A DNA stretch of 64,000 nt from Microbacterium sp. 1.5R (GCF_001889265.1 NZ_CP018151.1:930001-994000), one strand, 5' to 3'. Counted from the stretch's first letter, positions 10,698-19,783 are shown. A program made the numbers and translations. The notes: generated by a model from the sequence alone, not told the origin.

Positions 10698-11338
10698 CGG
10701 TCTCCTCCGATGCGCTCGACGAGTTCGGCGACGTCACCATAGGGGCAGCCGCGGGCACGGGATGCGGCGGCGACGCGCTCGCGCACCTCGAGGGGCTTGT
10801 CCTGACTGACCTTGAAGACCGCGCGCTGCTCGATGATCTCGAACCGGAACGACACGATCCCCCCGACGATGCGCTCGAACGTGGGCAGCGAGCTCTGCAT
10901 GTCCCACGCCGTCTGCTCGAGGTTCTCGAGCTCCTCGACGGTTCGTGTGACGACATGCATGCCGTCGTTCGCATCCTCGAGCACGGTCACCCTGGCCGTC
11001 AGGTGCACGGCCGCGTAGTCCCACGTCGGCACGTTGGGGTCATCGGCATAGGTCGTCGGCGACACGTAGTCGTGGGGGCCGGAGAACACCAGCAGCACCG
11101 AGTCGCCGTCAGTGATCTGTTGCCACTGCGGGTTCTTCCGCGCGATATGGCCGAGCAGCTCTCCGCCGACGAAGCCGCCGTCCGGTGCCATCCGCTCGAT
11201 GATCACCGGGGTGTGCGTGACCGTGGGTGCGCCGGCCGCGCCGCCGCCGTTCGTCACGATGAGCGCGAACGGGTGTCGGCGGACCAGCTCGTTGACCTCG
11301 TGCTGTGAGGGGGCGAGGTACTTCTCGAACTCGTACAC
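10694..11338 (-). CDS. PaiB-family FMN-binding split-barrel protein
   Basis: 214 aa from the GTG at 11338, 2 nt after the P1 peptidase stop. It begins VYEFEKYLAPSQHEVNELVRRHPFALIVTNGG and has the PaiB/FMN-binding negative regulator layout (VTHTPVI, GHIARKNPQW, VLLVFSGPHDYVSPTTYAD, KVSQDKPLEVRERV). Despite the Bacillus name (repressor of sporulation and protease genes), actinobacterial members are more likely flavin- or heme-binding enzymes. Its place inside a hydrolase/transport operon suggests an enzymatic role, which I infer and cannot show. Confidence 0.75.
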   Translation of the reverse strand: MYEFEKYLAPSQHEVNELVRRHPFALIVTNGGGAAGAPTVTHTPVIIERMAPDGGFVGGELLGHIARKNPQWQQITDGDSVLLVFSGPHDYVSPTTYADDPNVPTWDYAAVHLTARVTVLEDANDGMHVVTRTVEELENLEQTAWDMQSSLPTFERIVGGIVSFRFEIIEQRAVFKVSQDKPLEVRERVAAASRARGCPYGDVAELVERIGGDR

Positions 11339-11340
11339 GG

Positions 11341-12360
11341 TCAGCCCGCCGCGCAGAGGATCGCGTCCCACGCCGTCTCGCCCGCGAGGGTGGCGACGGC
11401 GGTGGAGTTCAGCGAGAGCCGGCCCCGGGACGAGCTGGGATTCTCGGGCAGCGCGACCTCGTCGGTCGTCAGCGCGAAGAGCGTGTCGCCGTCGAGCGGG
11501 GTGTGGAAGGGCTGGATGCCGCGGTGCATCGAGCTGTGCACCTGCAGGCCGAACTGCTTGAGCTCGGTGTCGGTGAGCTGCACGTTCGTCACGACCGCGG
11601 TGATCGTCGTGTTGCCCGACATCGAGTCGACCAGTCGGGACTCCCCGATCGCCTCTTCGTAGTCCAGCGCCGGGTGGCGGCGCTCGCCGGTGCTCGCGTC
11701 GTAGTTGCCGCGGATGATCCTGCCCGAGCGATCGAGGATCACTCCGTAGGGGTTGAGCACCGTCACGACGAGGACCTTCACATCACCCACCTGGCGGAAT
11801 GCGACTCCCTGGCCCGTGAACTCCACTCGGGCGGGGTCGACCTTTCCGGATGAGGCCGAGGCGCCGCCGCCGACGCGGCCCACTTCGACGACGCCCTGAC
11901 GTGCGGCCTGCAGGGCGGCCTTGCCGAGCGCGGTGTCGGGGAAGACGGAGTTCTCGCGCACCGAGTAGTCGTAGATGATGGCGCCCGACACGAGCTGCAG
12001 CTGGTCGAAACCGGAGCGGTGCTCGGCGCGCTCGAACAGCGCCTCAGACACGCCCGCCACGGCGGAGAGGCCGTACACCGAACCTCCGGCGAGGCAGATG
12101 GCGTGGTTGTATCCGTACAGTCCGCTGGCGCCCACGGCGCCGCCGCGCCGGTCGGTGAATGTCCGAGCGCCGGCTGGGATCGACAGCACCGTCGCTCCGG
12201 TCGGACCTTCGGTGTATTCGGCCGTTCCGAGGAGCACGCCGGGGAAGTCGTACTCGACCCGCCCACGATCGGTGCCGTGCACAGGGGAGAGGGCGTAGTC
12301 GCCGTTGGATCGACGTGGTCCTGCGGCAAGGACGGGGGCGAGACGGTGGGTGTCGGTCAC
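11341..12360 (-). CDS. P1 family Ntn-peptidase (DmpA / NylC type aminopeptidase or amidase)
   Basis: 339 aa, GTG start overlapping the stop of the upstream ATPase gene. It shows P1-family features: GVLLGTAEYTEGPTGATVL, GYNHAICLAGGSVYGLSAVAGV, GRVGGGASASSGK, and the autoprocessing site DSMSGN/TTITAVVTNVQL. Cleavage between Asn250 and Thr251 would free Thr251 as nucleophile, the Asn/Thr pair of NylC-like members (DmpA uses Gly/Ser). Known relatives are D-stereospecific or beta-aminopeptidases and nylon-oligomer hydrolases. No secretion signal, so it acts inside the cell on imported substrate. Confidence 0.85.
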   Translation of the reverse strand: MTDTHRLAPVLAAGPRRSNGDYALSPVHGTDRGRVEYDFPGVLLGTAEYTEGPTGATVLSIPAGARTFTDRRGGAVGASGLYGYNHAICLAGGSVYGLSAVAGVSEALFERAEHRSGFDQLQLVSGAIIYDYSVRENSVFPDTALGKAALQAARQGVVEVGRVGGGASASSGKVDPARVEFTGQGVAFRQVGDVKVLVVTVLNPYGVILDRSGRIIRGNYDASTGERRHPALDYEEAIGESRLVDSMSGNTTITAVVTNVQLTDTELKQFGLQVHSSMHRGIQPFHTPLDGDTLFALTTDEVALPENPSSSRGRLSLNSTAVATLAGETAWDAILCAAG

Positions 12361-13130
12361 GATGAGAGCTCCTGGAACAGTTGACGCGAATAGGGATGGC
12401 TGGGCAGGTCGTAGAAGACCTCGGTCGGGGCGTGCTCGACGATCTCGCCGGCGCGCATCACCGCCACATGATGGGAGATGTAGCGGACGGCCGCCAGGTC
12501 GTGCGAGATGAACAGGGCGGCGAAGCCGTGTTCCGCCTGCAGGTCCTGGATGAGGTTGAGGATCTGCGCCTGCACCGAGACGTCGAGCGCGCTGACGGCC
12601 TCGTCGAAGACGATGAAGGCGGGGTGGGTCACGAGCGCACGTGCGACGCTCACTCTCTGCAGCTGTCCTCCCGAGAGCTGGTGGGGACGGCGAGTGGCGA
12701 ACGAGGCCGGCAGTCCGACGCTCTCGAGCATCGCCAGGGCCCGCTCCTCGGTCGCCGACGTGCGACGTTCGTGCACGAGCACGGGCTCCAGCACCGATGA
12801 CAGCACGGTCGAGCGCGGGTCGAGCGCCCATCGCGGATGCTGCAGGACCGCCTGCATCCGCCCGGCGCGGGATCGCAGGCTCCTGGCGAGCGGCGCTCCC
12901 TGGAACCGCACGGCCCCGGAGTCGGGGTGCTGCAATCCGAGCACGACTGTCCCTGTCGTCGTCTTGCCCGAGCCGGACTCGCCGACGAGGCCGAGCGTCT
13001 CACCCGGCGCCACCGAGAACGAGACTCCCGACATGGCTCTGACCTCTCGTCGACCCGCGCCGAAGCCCGATGGGAAGACGACGCTGACGTCGTCGAGTTC
13101 GACGGTCGGAGTCGCGGAGGACGCGCTCAT
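12357..13130 (-). CDS. Peptide/opine-type ABC importer, second ATP-binding subunit
   Basis: 257 aa, DppF/OppF type. Walker A GLVGESGSGKTTTG, signature LSGGQLQRVSVARAL, Walker B FIVFDEAVSALDVSVQAQIL, H-loop FISHDLAAVRYIS. The C-terminus is shorter than that of full-length DppF and lacks the Cys cluster, which is normal for the second subunit. It overlaps both neighbours (ATGA, GTGA). It pairs with the preceding DppD-like subunit. Confidence 0.9.
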   Translation of the reverse strand: MSASSATPTVELDDVSVVFPSGFGAGRREVRAMSGVSFSVAPGETLGLVGESGSGKTTTGTVVLGLQHPDSGAVRFQGAPLARSLRSRAGRMQAVLQHPRWALDPRSTVLSSVLEPVLVHERRTSATEERALAMLESVGLPASFATRRPHQLSGGQLQRVSVARALVTHPAFIVFDEAVSALDVSVQAQILNLIQDLQAEHGFAALFISHDLAAVRYISHHVAVMRAGEIVEHAPTEVFYDLPSHPYSRQLFQELSS

Positions 13131-14122
13131 GCCGACACCTCCTCGTCGGGGATGAGTCCTGCTCGCCGATCGGCCAGCACGAGATCCGCGGTGCGGATGC
13201 AGAGGCTGTGCCGTGGCGACACGGGCTCGGGCCTGACGACCTCGCACGCATCGATCCGATGAGCGCAGCGTGCGGCGAAGGCGCAGCCCTCCGCCTCGCC
13301 ATGCAGCACCGGAGGGGAGCCCGGGATGCTCGAGAGCCGCTCTCCCCGTTTCGCACGCGAGGGATCCGTCGCCGCGAGCGCTCGAGCATACGGGTGCACC
13401 GGGGTGCCGAGCACCGCGGATGCCGGACCGCGTTCGACGACCCGGCCGGCGTACATGACGGCGACCTCGTCGCACCAGCGCGCGACGGCCGGCAGATCGT
13501 GACTGAGCCAGAGGATGGTCGTGCCCTGCTCCTTCGCCTGAGCGAACAGCAGCCGGATGACCTCTTCGCGCACCTGGTTGTCGAGCGCCGCGGTCGGCTC
13601 ATCGGCGATCAGCAGCCGGGGGCGGCGGCACATGGCCATCGCGATGGCCACACGCTGGGCCATCCCGCCCGAGATCTGATGGGGGAAGAGTCGGATGACG
13701 CGCGCGGGATCGGCGATCTGCATGCCCTCCAGCAGCTCGACCTGGCGGCGGGGAGAGCCGTCGTCGCCGACCGCGCGGAGCACGAGCTTCAGCTGGGCGC
13801 CGATGCGCATCGTCGGATCGAGCGAGCCGATCGGATCCTGCGCGATATAGGCGAGGGTGTCGCGTCGGTAGCCGCGCAGCGCGTCGTCGTCGAGACCGAG
13901 CACGTCGATCCCGTCGACCTCGATCAGGCCGCTGACGATCTGCGCCGAACGCGGATGCAGGCGGCCGATCACGGAGGCGAGCGTCGACTTGCCGGATCCC
14001 GACTCACCCACGATCGCGACCGAACTGCCGTCTGCGACGTCGAGGTCGACCCCGTCGAGAGCCCTGACAGTGGTGGTGCCCGTGAACTCCAGTGCCAGAT
14101 CGCTGATGCGTACGGCGGTCAT
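13127..14122 (-). CDS. Peptide/opine-type ABC importer, first ATP-binding subunit
   Basis: 331 aa, DppD/OppD type. Walker A AIVGESGSGKSTLASV, signature ISGGMAQRVAIAMAM, Walker B LLIADEPTAALDNQ, and the C-terminal oligopeptide-transporter extension with EGCAFAARCAHRIDAC...C, the cysteine cluster that can hold an iron-sulfur cluster in this family. Starts within the permease stop (overlap at 14119-14122). Confidence 0.92.
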   Translation of the reverse strand: MTAVRISDLALEFTGTTTVRALDGVDLDVADGSSVAIVGESGSGKSTLASVIGRLHPRSAQIVSGLIEVDGIDVLGLDDDALRGYRRDTLAYIAQDPIGSLDPTMRIGAQLKLVLRAVGDDGSPRRQVELLEGMQIADPARVIRLFPHQISGGMAQRVAIAMAMCRRPRLLIADEPTAALDNQVREEVIRLLFAQAKEQGTTILWLSHDLPAVARWCDEVAVMYAGRVVERGPASAVLGTPVHPYARALAATDPSRAKRGERLSSIPGSPPVLHGEAEGCAFAARCAHRIDACEVVRPEPVSPRHSLCIRTADLVLADRRAGLIPDEEVSA

Positions 14123-15003
14123 CGGAGGGACCTCGTCTCTCGCGGTTCGAATCGGTCACGGAGGCCGTCGCCGATGATGTTGATGCACAGGATCGAGACC
14201 ACCAGCACGGCGCCGGGGACGATCACGAGCTGGGGGGCCTGGGTCATGTACAGCATCCCCTGTTGGATGAGAAGGCCGAGGGATGCCTCAGGAGCCTGCA
14301 CGCCGAAGCCGAGGAAGCTCAGTCCTCCCTCGACGAGGATCGCGACGGAGAGCGCGTAGCTCGCCTGCACGGCGATGGTCCCTGCGATGTTCGGCAGCAG
14401 CCGACGGACGAAGATCACCGGGATTCGGACTCCGCTGATGCGCGCCGACACGATGAAGTCCCGCTCGGCCACGGCCCGGGTCGCGATGCGCACCACGCGG
14501 GTCATGAGAGGGATGGTGATGACGACGATGCTGATGATCGCCGCCGGCCGGCCGGGCCCGAGGAGGGCGGAGACGAGGATGGCGAGCACGAGAGCGGGGA
14601 ACGCGTAAAGCACGTCGGCGACGCGCATCACCGCCTCGTTCACGGCCCCGCCGTAGTAGCCGGCGAGCATTCCGAGCACGGTGCTGACCACCGCCGAGCA
14701 GATCACGGCGACGATCGACACGACGAGGGTGGTCGCCGTGCCCTGGAAGAGGCGGGGGAGGAGCGAGCGTCCGAGGTTGTCGGTGCCGAACGGCGCGAGC
14801 GCCGACGGGCTCTCGAGCCTGCCCCCGACCGTCGCGGTCGTCGACCCGGCGAGGCCGGTGAGTACGGCGATCACGGTGATCACGACGACGAGACCGAGCA
14901 CGACGATCGCGGTGCGCAGCACGGCATCGCTGCGACGCCAGGCGCCGCGCGTCGCGTCGCCCGCCGCGCGGACGCGGTGCGTGGCTGTGGGGGCGATGGT
15001 CAT
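14119..15003 (-). CDS. Peptide-type ABC importer permease (DppC-like)
   Basis: 294 aa with about six membrane segments after a cytosolic N-terminus rich in Arg. Its cytoplasmic loop VSARISGVRIPVIFVRRLLPNIAG stands at the EAA position. The C-terminus contains GGLSFLGFGVQAPEASLG, highly characteristic of DppC/OppC permeases. It overlaps both neighbouring genes, so the permeases and ATPases are made together. Confidence 0.93.
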   Translation of the reverse strand: MTIAPTATHRVRAAGDATRGAWRRSDAVLRTAIVVLGLVVVITVIAVLTGLAGSTTATVGGRLESPSALAPFGTDNLGRSLLPRLFQGTATTLVVSIVAVICSAVVSTVLGMLAGYYGGAVNEAVMRVADVLYAFPALVLAILVSALLGPGRPAAIISIVVITIPLMTRVVRIATRAVAERDFIVSARISGVRIPVIFVRRLLPNIAGTIAVQASYALSVAILVEGGLSFLGFGVQAPEASLGLLIQQGMLYMTQAPQLVIVPGAVLVVSILCINIIGDGLRDRFEPRETRSLR

Positions 15004-15965
15004 CGGCGGCTCCCTCCGGTCAGGCGCAGACGGGGGTCCAGCGCATTGGCGATGAGGTCGACGAGCAGGCTCGCGACGATGAACACGATGGCGGCGAGCA
15101 GCACCGCGCTCTGGACGATCGCGTAGTCGCGCCGCCCGAGAGCCGTCTGCAGGTACGAGCCCATGCCCGGGATGTTGAACACGAACTCGACGATCACTGT
15201 GCCGCCGAGGAGGACGGCGATCAGAGCGCCGACGATCGTCAGGATGGGGGCTGCCGCGTTGCGGAGCACGTGGTGACGGATGATGAACCAGGGGGTCTCG
15301 CCTCGTGCCACGGCAGCCTGCACGTGCGGTTCGACGAGGACGTTCATGACGGCATCCCTGGTGTTCCTCGCGACGACGGCGACACAGCCGACGGCGAGGA
15401 CCGTGACCGGAAGCACGAGCGCCCCGAAGAAGCGCGCAGGGTCGACGGCGAACGGCGCGAACCGGCCGACCGAGACCCCGAGTCCGAGGGTCGAGACGGC
15501 GAAGACCACGACGCCCGCGAGCAGGAACTCGGGGATGCTGATGCCGAGCGCACTGACGATCCGGCCGACGGCACCGGCCGAACCCTCCGATCGCAGGGCG
15601 GCGGAGAAGCCGAGCGGGATGCCGACGAGCAGGGTGACGATGATCGTCAGCAGCGCGATCGTCGCCGTGACGGGAAGGCGTGCGGCGAACTCGTCGGTGA
15701 CCGACACGTTCGAGACGAACGAGTAGCCGAGGTCACCGGTGAGAACGCCGGACAGCCAGTGGAAGTACTGCGCGACGACCGGGTCGTCGAGCCCGGACTC
15801 GGCCACCGCCTGGGCCCGCTGCGCCTCGGTGGCGAGCGGACCCAGGACGAGGTCGATGTAGTCGCCCGGCATGAGACGGACGGACGCGAAGATCAGCACC
15901 GAGACGACGACGAGCGTCACCAGTGCGGCGCCGATGCGCCGGAGCGACCACAGAGCGACGGCCAT
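15000..15965 (-). CDS. Peptide-type ABC importer permease (DppB-like)
   Basis: 321 aa from the ATG at 15965. The start MAVALWSLRRIGAALVTLVVVSVLIFASVRLMPGDYIDL is the classic DppB N-terminal helix and lipid-facing motif. A later stretch, RNTRDAVMNVLVEPHVQAAVARGETPWFIIRHHVLRNAAAP, is the EAA loop, followed by GGTVIVEFVFNIPGMGSYLQTALGRRDYAIVQ. It starts one nucleotide before the binding-protein stop. Confidence 0.93.
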   Translation of the reverse strand: MAVALWSLRRIGAALVTLVVVSVLIFASVRLMPGDYIDLVLGPLATEAQRAQAVAESGLDDPVVAQYFHWLSGVLTGDLGYSFVSNVSVTDEFAARLPVTATIALLTIIVTLLVGIPLGFSAALRSEGSAGAVGRIVSALGISIPEFLLAGVVVFAVSTLGLGVSVGRFAPFAVDPARFFGALVLPVTVLAVGCVAVVARNTRDAVMNVLVEPHVQAAVARGETPWFIIRHHVLRNAAAPILTIVGALIAVLLGGTVIVEFVFNIPGMGSYLQTALGRRDYAIVQSAVLLAAIVFIVASLLVDLIANALDPRLRLTGGSRR

Positions 15966-15966
15966 G

Positions 15967-17577
15967 TCAGCTGGCGCGGAACTGGGTGATGTAGCGCAGG
16001 AAGTTGCCGTAGCCCTCGTCGCTGCTGAGCGTCGGCGACAGCGACTCGGTGTTCCATCCAATCGTGGACGGACGCAGTACCAGCGGCACCATCTCGCTCT
16101 GCTCGTCGGCGACGGCGCAGAGGTTCTCGAACACGGCGGCCCGGTCGGCCCCCGGCTCGGTCGAGTATCCGTCGGCGATCAGCCCGTCGAGTTCGTCGGA
16201 GCCCTTCATGAAGACGGCCGAGAAGCCGGCGACCTCGGGGTTCCACCAGGTCGTGACCATCGCAGGATCCGCGTAGCCGGCGAACCAGCTCAAAGCGAGG
16301 TCGAATGTCGCGGGGCTGCCGTACACCTGATCGGAGTAGGTGGCGTAATCGACCTGCTGGATCTCGACCGTCACGCCGATCTCGGCGAGGTTCTGCTGCA
16401 TGACCTGAGCGATCTGGGCGAGTACCGGCTCATCGGTGTACACGACGAGGTCGAGCTCGAGGCCTCCGACCTCGTCGATCACCGCTTTCGCCGCGGCGAC
16501 GTCGTGTGCGGCCGAGGGGAGGTCCGCAGCGAGGCACGAGTCGGGAAGACCGGCGGGGGTGACCCCGGTGGCCGCGGTCGAGCCGCCGAATGCGAGTTCG
16601 TTGATCGCATCACGATCGATCGCGCTGTTGATGGCGAAGCGCACGTCCTCATCCTGCAGCGCCTCATCGCCCGTGAGGGAGTTGATCATCAGGTAGTGGA
16701 AGTCGGTGTTCTTCTGTCCGACGACGCTGACCTCCTGCGCGTTCGCCAGGAGCTCCGCCGAGTCGATGGAGTTGAGCACGGCGAAGTCGGCCGATCCGTC
16801 GCGGAGGGCTGCGGCCCTGGTGGCCTCATCGCCGACGATGTCGATCGTCAGCGTCGAGAAGCCCAGCGAGGCGGCGTCGGGGTGGTGCTCGTTCGGCTTG
16901 AACGTCCACTCCTCATCCTGTCGGTGCGCGGTCGCGACGAGGGGGCCTGTGCCGACCATCTCGGTCGTGATGTCGATCTCGCCTGCCTCGATCTCGGCCA
17001 TGGGCAGGACGGCGGCGGGGGTGTTCGCCAGCGCGGCGAGGAACGGTGCGTAGGGCTCAGACAGGGTGACCGTGACCTCGAGATCGCCGGTCTCCTCGAT
17101 CGAGGCGATCGGGCCGAGCTGACCCGTCCAGGTGGTCGGGGTGTCGATGAGACGCTGCAGGCTGCCGGCGACATCGGCAGCCGTCATGGCACGGCCGTTC
17201 GAGAACACCGCGTCATCGGCGAGCGTGAAGACGTACTCGGTGTCGCTCGGCGTCTTCCACGAGGTGGCGAGAGACGGCGCGACGTCGAGATTCTCGTCGA
17301 TCGTGGTGAGGGTCTCGTACGACAGTCCCTCCAGCATCCACGAGCGCGCGGTCGCCGCACCCTGCGGGTCGAGACCGCCGGCCTCTGCGGTGTCGTAGTC
17401 GACCTGGACGACGAGGTCGCCACCGTCGTCGAATGCGTCGTCGGCGAGGGCGAGGAAGCCGGGTGCCGCCTCTTCCTGTGTCGGTTCGGTGTCTGGTGAG
17501 GCGCCGGCTGCGCATCCGGTGAGTGCGAGGACGGCGATGGCGGACATCGCCACCCCCGCGCGAGCTGCTGTGTGCAT
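15967..17577 (-). CDS. Family 5 solute-binding lipoprotein of the peptide-type ABC importer
   Basis: 536 aa. A lipoprotein signal ends in LTGCAAG, so the mature protein starts at Cys and is membrane-anchored. The SBP_bac_5 fold is shown by PSLATSWKTPSDTEYVFTLADDAVFSNGRAMTAADVAGSL and DVRFAINSAIDRDAINELAF. This family binds oligopeptides, opines, nickel complexes and other cationic compounds, so the ligand cannot be told. GAAGGGA provides the ribosome site. It starts 37 nt after the amine-oxidase stop on the same strand, the only visible gap in a run of ten genes. Confidence 0.9.
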   Translation of the reverse strand: MHTAARAGVAMSAIAVLALTGCAAGASPDTEPTQEEAAPGFLALADDAFDDGGDLVVQVDYDTAEAGGLDPQGAATARSWMLEGLSYETLTTIDENLDVAPSLATSWKTPSDTEYVFTLADDAVFSNGRAMTAADVAGSLQRLIDTPTTWTGQLGPIASIEETGDLEVTVTLSEPYAPFLAALANTPAAVLPMAEIEAGEIDITTEMVGTGPLVATAHRQDEEWTFKPNEHHPDAASLGFSTLTIDIVGDEATRAAALRDGSADFAVLNSIDSAELLANAQEVSVVGQKNTDFHYLMINSLTGDEALQDEDVRFAINSAIDRDAINELAFGGSTAATGVTPAGLPDSCLAADLPSAAHDVAAAKAVIDEVGGLELDLVVYTDEPVLAQIAQVMQQNLAEIGVTVEIQQVDYATYSDQVYGSPATFDLALSWFAGYADPAMVTTWWNPEVAGFSAVFMKGSDELDGLIADGYSTEPGADRAAVFENLCAVADEQSEMVPLVLRPSTIGWNTESLSPTLSSDEGYGNFLRYITQFRAS

Positions 17578-17614
17578 GTCGGTGTTTCCCTTCGGGATGC
17601 CGGACGACGGCTGA

Positions 17615-19642
17615 TCAGCCGTGGTGCGACGACGGGCGGACAGAGAGGTGATGCAGGTGGTGCTCGGAGTGCGCAGTGCCTGTGTCCTCGTGAGCGCAGG
17701 CGCATGCGGTGGGGGAGGCCGGGACGTCGAGGGTCGGGTTCCGGTCGAAGAAGTCGTGGGGTCTGAGGGTGAACCCGCACGTGTCGACGGGCATGATCGG
17801 CCAGTCCTCGGTGCGGGGGAAATGGGTGAGACCGAACGTATGCCAGAGCACGAGGTCGGCGCCGTCGAGCGAGGCGTCGTCGGCGACGAAGGCGGGGAGT
17901 CCCTGCTCGGGCGCGCTCTGATTGACGACGTCGCCGGCGGGGTAGCGCTCGTCGGGGTCGTAGGCGGTGACCCACAGATCGGACATCGCGAACCTTGCAC
18001 GCGACGCGATCACCGATTCGGGCTGCGCCAGCAGCACGGGCTTGCCCTCAGGGGCCAGCACATAGGAGGTCGGTCGGCCGAGACGATTCTTCGCGGTCGC
18101 GCTGCTCACGCGCCAGGTGCGATCGACCGTCGCGTTGGCGCGACGGCGTCCCTCCTGCTCGCTCCGCAGCCGGGTGGTCGTGAAGCCGATCGCGCTGCCG
18201 TGCACGTTGTGGTCGTCGATCGGCAGGGCTCCGACATCGATCTCGTCGATCACGGCCGGGCCGTCGTCGACCGCCATGTCGAGGCGGGCGCAGAACAGAT
18301 GCTGGTGGTAAGGGGCGGCAAGGCCCGGTGCCAGTTCGCTCGCGAACCGGCTGGTGCGCTCGTCGTAGGCGGCGGTGAAGACGAGGCCGGTGGCCTTGGC
18401 CTCGAACTCGATCTTGCCGTCGAGGTAGAGGTACCAGTAGAAGCCGTAGTCGTAGTTGCCGACGGTGACGAAGAACGAGATGACCAGGCGGCGCTGTCGT
18501 CGCACATCGCTCGAGCCGGTGAACTGCTCGGTGTGCTTCCAGAGCACACCGGCATCCTCCTCGTGGATGCAGATGGCGTTGGGCAGAACCTTGACGTTCC
18601 CTCGCGCATCGGCGATCGGTACGTCGAGATAGGTGATGTCGCCGACGCAGTCGCAGCCGAGTTCGAGCGAGTTCACCAGTCGTCCGAGCTGGTATTCGCC
18701 GGTGTCGAAGTAGTTCTGCCAGAAGCGCACCGGCCCCGGGTCGCCGTAAGGGACGAGCATCTCGGCGATCGAGGCGCGGTGCACGATCGGACGCACACGT
18801 CCGTCGTCCTCGAAGCCGATGCCGTGCAGGATGAGACCCTCCCGCATGTCGTAGCCGATGCGCAGCGACCACTTCTCCCACGAGATCACGTCGCCGTCGA
18901 ACGAGAAGCTCGGTCCCTCCGGCTGCGTGATGACGATCGGCTTCTGCGTCGTGCGCTCGGGGCCGAAGGTGCCTGGCACGTGGTAGTCGGCGGTCTCCTG
19001 AGGGATCGGCATCACCCCCGTGTCGATGACGTCGACGACCGTTCGGCTCGCGAGATCGACGTACGCGACGAGGCCGTCGATCGGGTGCGCCCAGGGCATG
19101 GTCTGCGGGGTCGGCTGGTGGTGCCCGAGCACGCGCGCCAGTCGGCGTCCGCTCTCGCCTTCGATCGGGTAGCGGCCCGCCGACAGGCCGGCGAGCGCCA
19201 CGGTGCTCGGGTCGTCGATTCCTCGAGCCGAGAGCGCGGTGGCCCAGCGCGCGTCGGCGCCGATGAGCTCGCGGATGATCACGTGCTCCTCCTGGAGCAG
19301 CGGCACCTGGCCGTCGATCTCGGGGTCGATGTCGACGTCCTTCACGAGCGTGCCGGAGCCGAGATCCACCGAGAGCGCCCGAGCGCGTCCGCTGTCGACG
19401 TCGAGGAGCTGCACGCGAGCGCGGCGGGGGACGGATCGGCCGGCGACGACCTCGGTGCGGTCGGGCTCGTCGAGTCCGATGTAGGCGATGCGGTGCTCGT
19501 CGCCGAGTGCGCCTTCAGCGCGGAGGATCTCGGCGGCGCGCTGCAGCTCGTCCGCCGAGAGCGTCGCGTACGGCGCACCGGACTCATCGCCGAGGCGGCG
19601 CGAGCGCTGGACGTGGTCGGACGAGGAACAACTGCAGTTCAT
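17615..19642 (-). CDS. Copper-containing primary amine oxidase (topaquinone enzyme)
   Basis: 675 aa. All hallmark residues are present: the catalytic base Asp313 in YFDTGEY, the topaquinone precursor Tyr397 in GNYDYG, copper ligands His446 and His448 in YHQHLF, and the third ligand His607 in THFPR. It oxidises primary amines (R-CH2-NH2 + O2 + H2O) to aldehyde, ammonia and peroxide. There is no signal peptide, so it is cytoplasmic like the Arthrobacter enzymes. Both ends are odd: a CxC at residues 3-5 and a C-terminal tail (646-675) with two Cys and eight His. First gene of the operon; its promoter overlaps a perfect palindrome. Confidence 0.95.
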   Translation of the reverse strand: MNCSCSSSDHVQRSRRLGDESGAPYATLSADELQRAAEILRAEGALGDEHRIAYIGLDEPDRTEVVAGRSVPRRARVQLLDVDSGRARALSVDLGSGTLVKDVDIDPEIDGQVPLLQEEHVIIRELIGADARWATALSARGIDDPSTVALAGLSAGRYPIEGESGRRLARVLGHHQPTPQTMPWAHPIDGLVAYVDLASRTVVDVIDTGVMPIPQETADYHVPGTFGPERTTQKPIVITQPEGPSFSFDGDVISWEKWSLRIGYDMREGLILHGIGFEDDGRVRPIVHRASIAEMLVPYGDPGPVRFWQNYFDTGEYQLGRLVNSLELGCDCVGDITYLDVPIADARGNVKVLPNAICIHEEDAGVLWKHTEQFTGSSDVRRQRRLVISFFVTVGNYDYGFYWYLYLDGKIEFEAKATGLVFTAAYDERTSRFASELAPGLAAPYHQHLFCARLDMAVDDGPAVIDEIDVGALPIDDHNVHGSAIGFTTTRLRSEQEGRRRANATVDRTWRVSSATAKNRLGRPTSYVLAPEGKPVLLAQPESVIASRARFAMSDLWVTAYDPDERYPAGDVVNQSAPEQGLPAFVADDASLDGADLVLWHTFGLTHFPRTEDWPIMPVDTCGFTLRPHDFFDRNPTLDVPASPTACACAHEDTGTAHSEHHLHHLSVRPSSHHG

Positions 19643-19663
19643 GGAGTCTCCATCGGAAGTCGG

Positions 19664-19727
19664 TGCCGGAACGTCTGCGTGCCGGAACGTTCCGGCAAAA
19701 GTATGCGAAAAGCGTGTTACGGCGCAA
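19664..19727 (-). promoter_or_regulatory. Promoter of the amine-oxidase operon with an 18-bp palindromic operator
   Basis: On the minus strand TTGCGC (19722-19727) and TACTTT (19698-19703) are spaced by 18 nt. The perfect palindrome TGCCGGAACGTTCCGGCA (19680-19697) begins directly after the -10 box and so covers the expected start point near 19690. A second copy of one half-site, TGCCGGAACG, lies at 19664-19673. A repressor bound here would block the operon; the divergent LacI-type gene is the obvious candidate. Confidence 0.7.
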
Positions 19728-19770
19728 GACCCGATGTGTTTCGAGTGGATTACGGCTTGCTCCGTGTGGC

Positions 19771-19776
19771 TAGACT
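19771..19776 (+). promoter_or_regulatory. Leaderless-type -10 box of the LacI-like regulator
   Basis: TAGACT ends 7 nt before the ATG at 19784, and no ribosome site is present, so the regulator is probably translated from a leaderless transcript. Confidence 0.45.
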
Positions 19777-19783
19777 CGGCCGC

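Noticed and set aside
17621..19783. Extension of the LacI-type regulator frame far upstream (1060 codons in all)
   Set aside because: The upstream part is antisense to the copper amine oxidase; the LacI domain begins at 19784 behind a TAGACT box.
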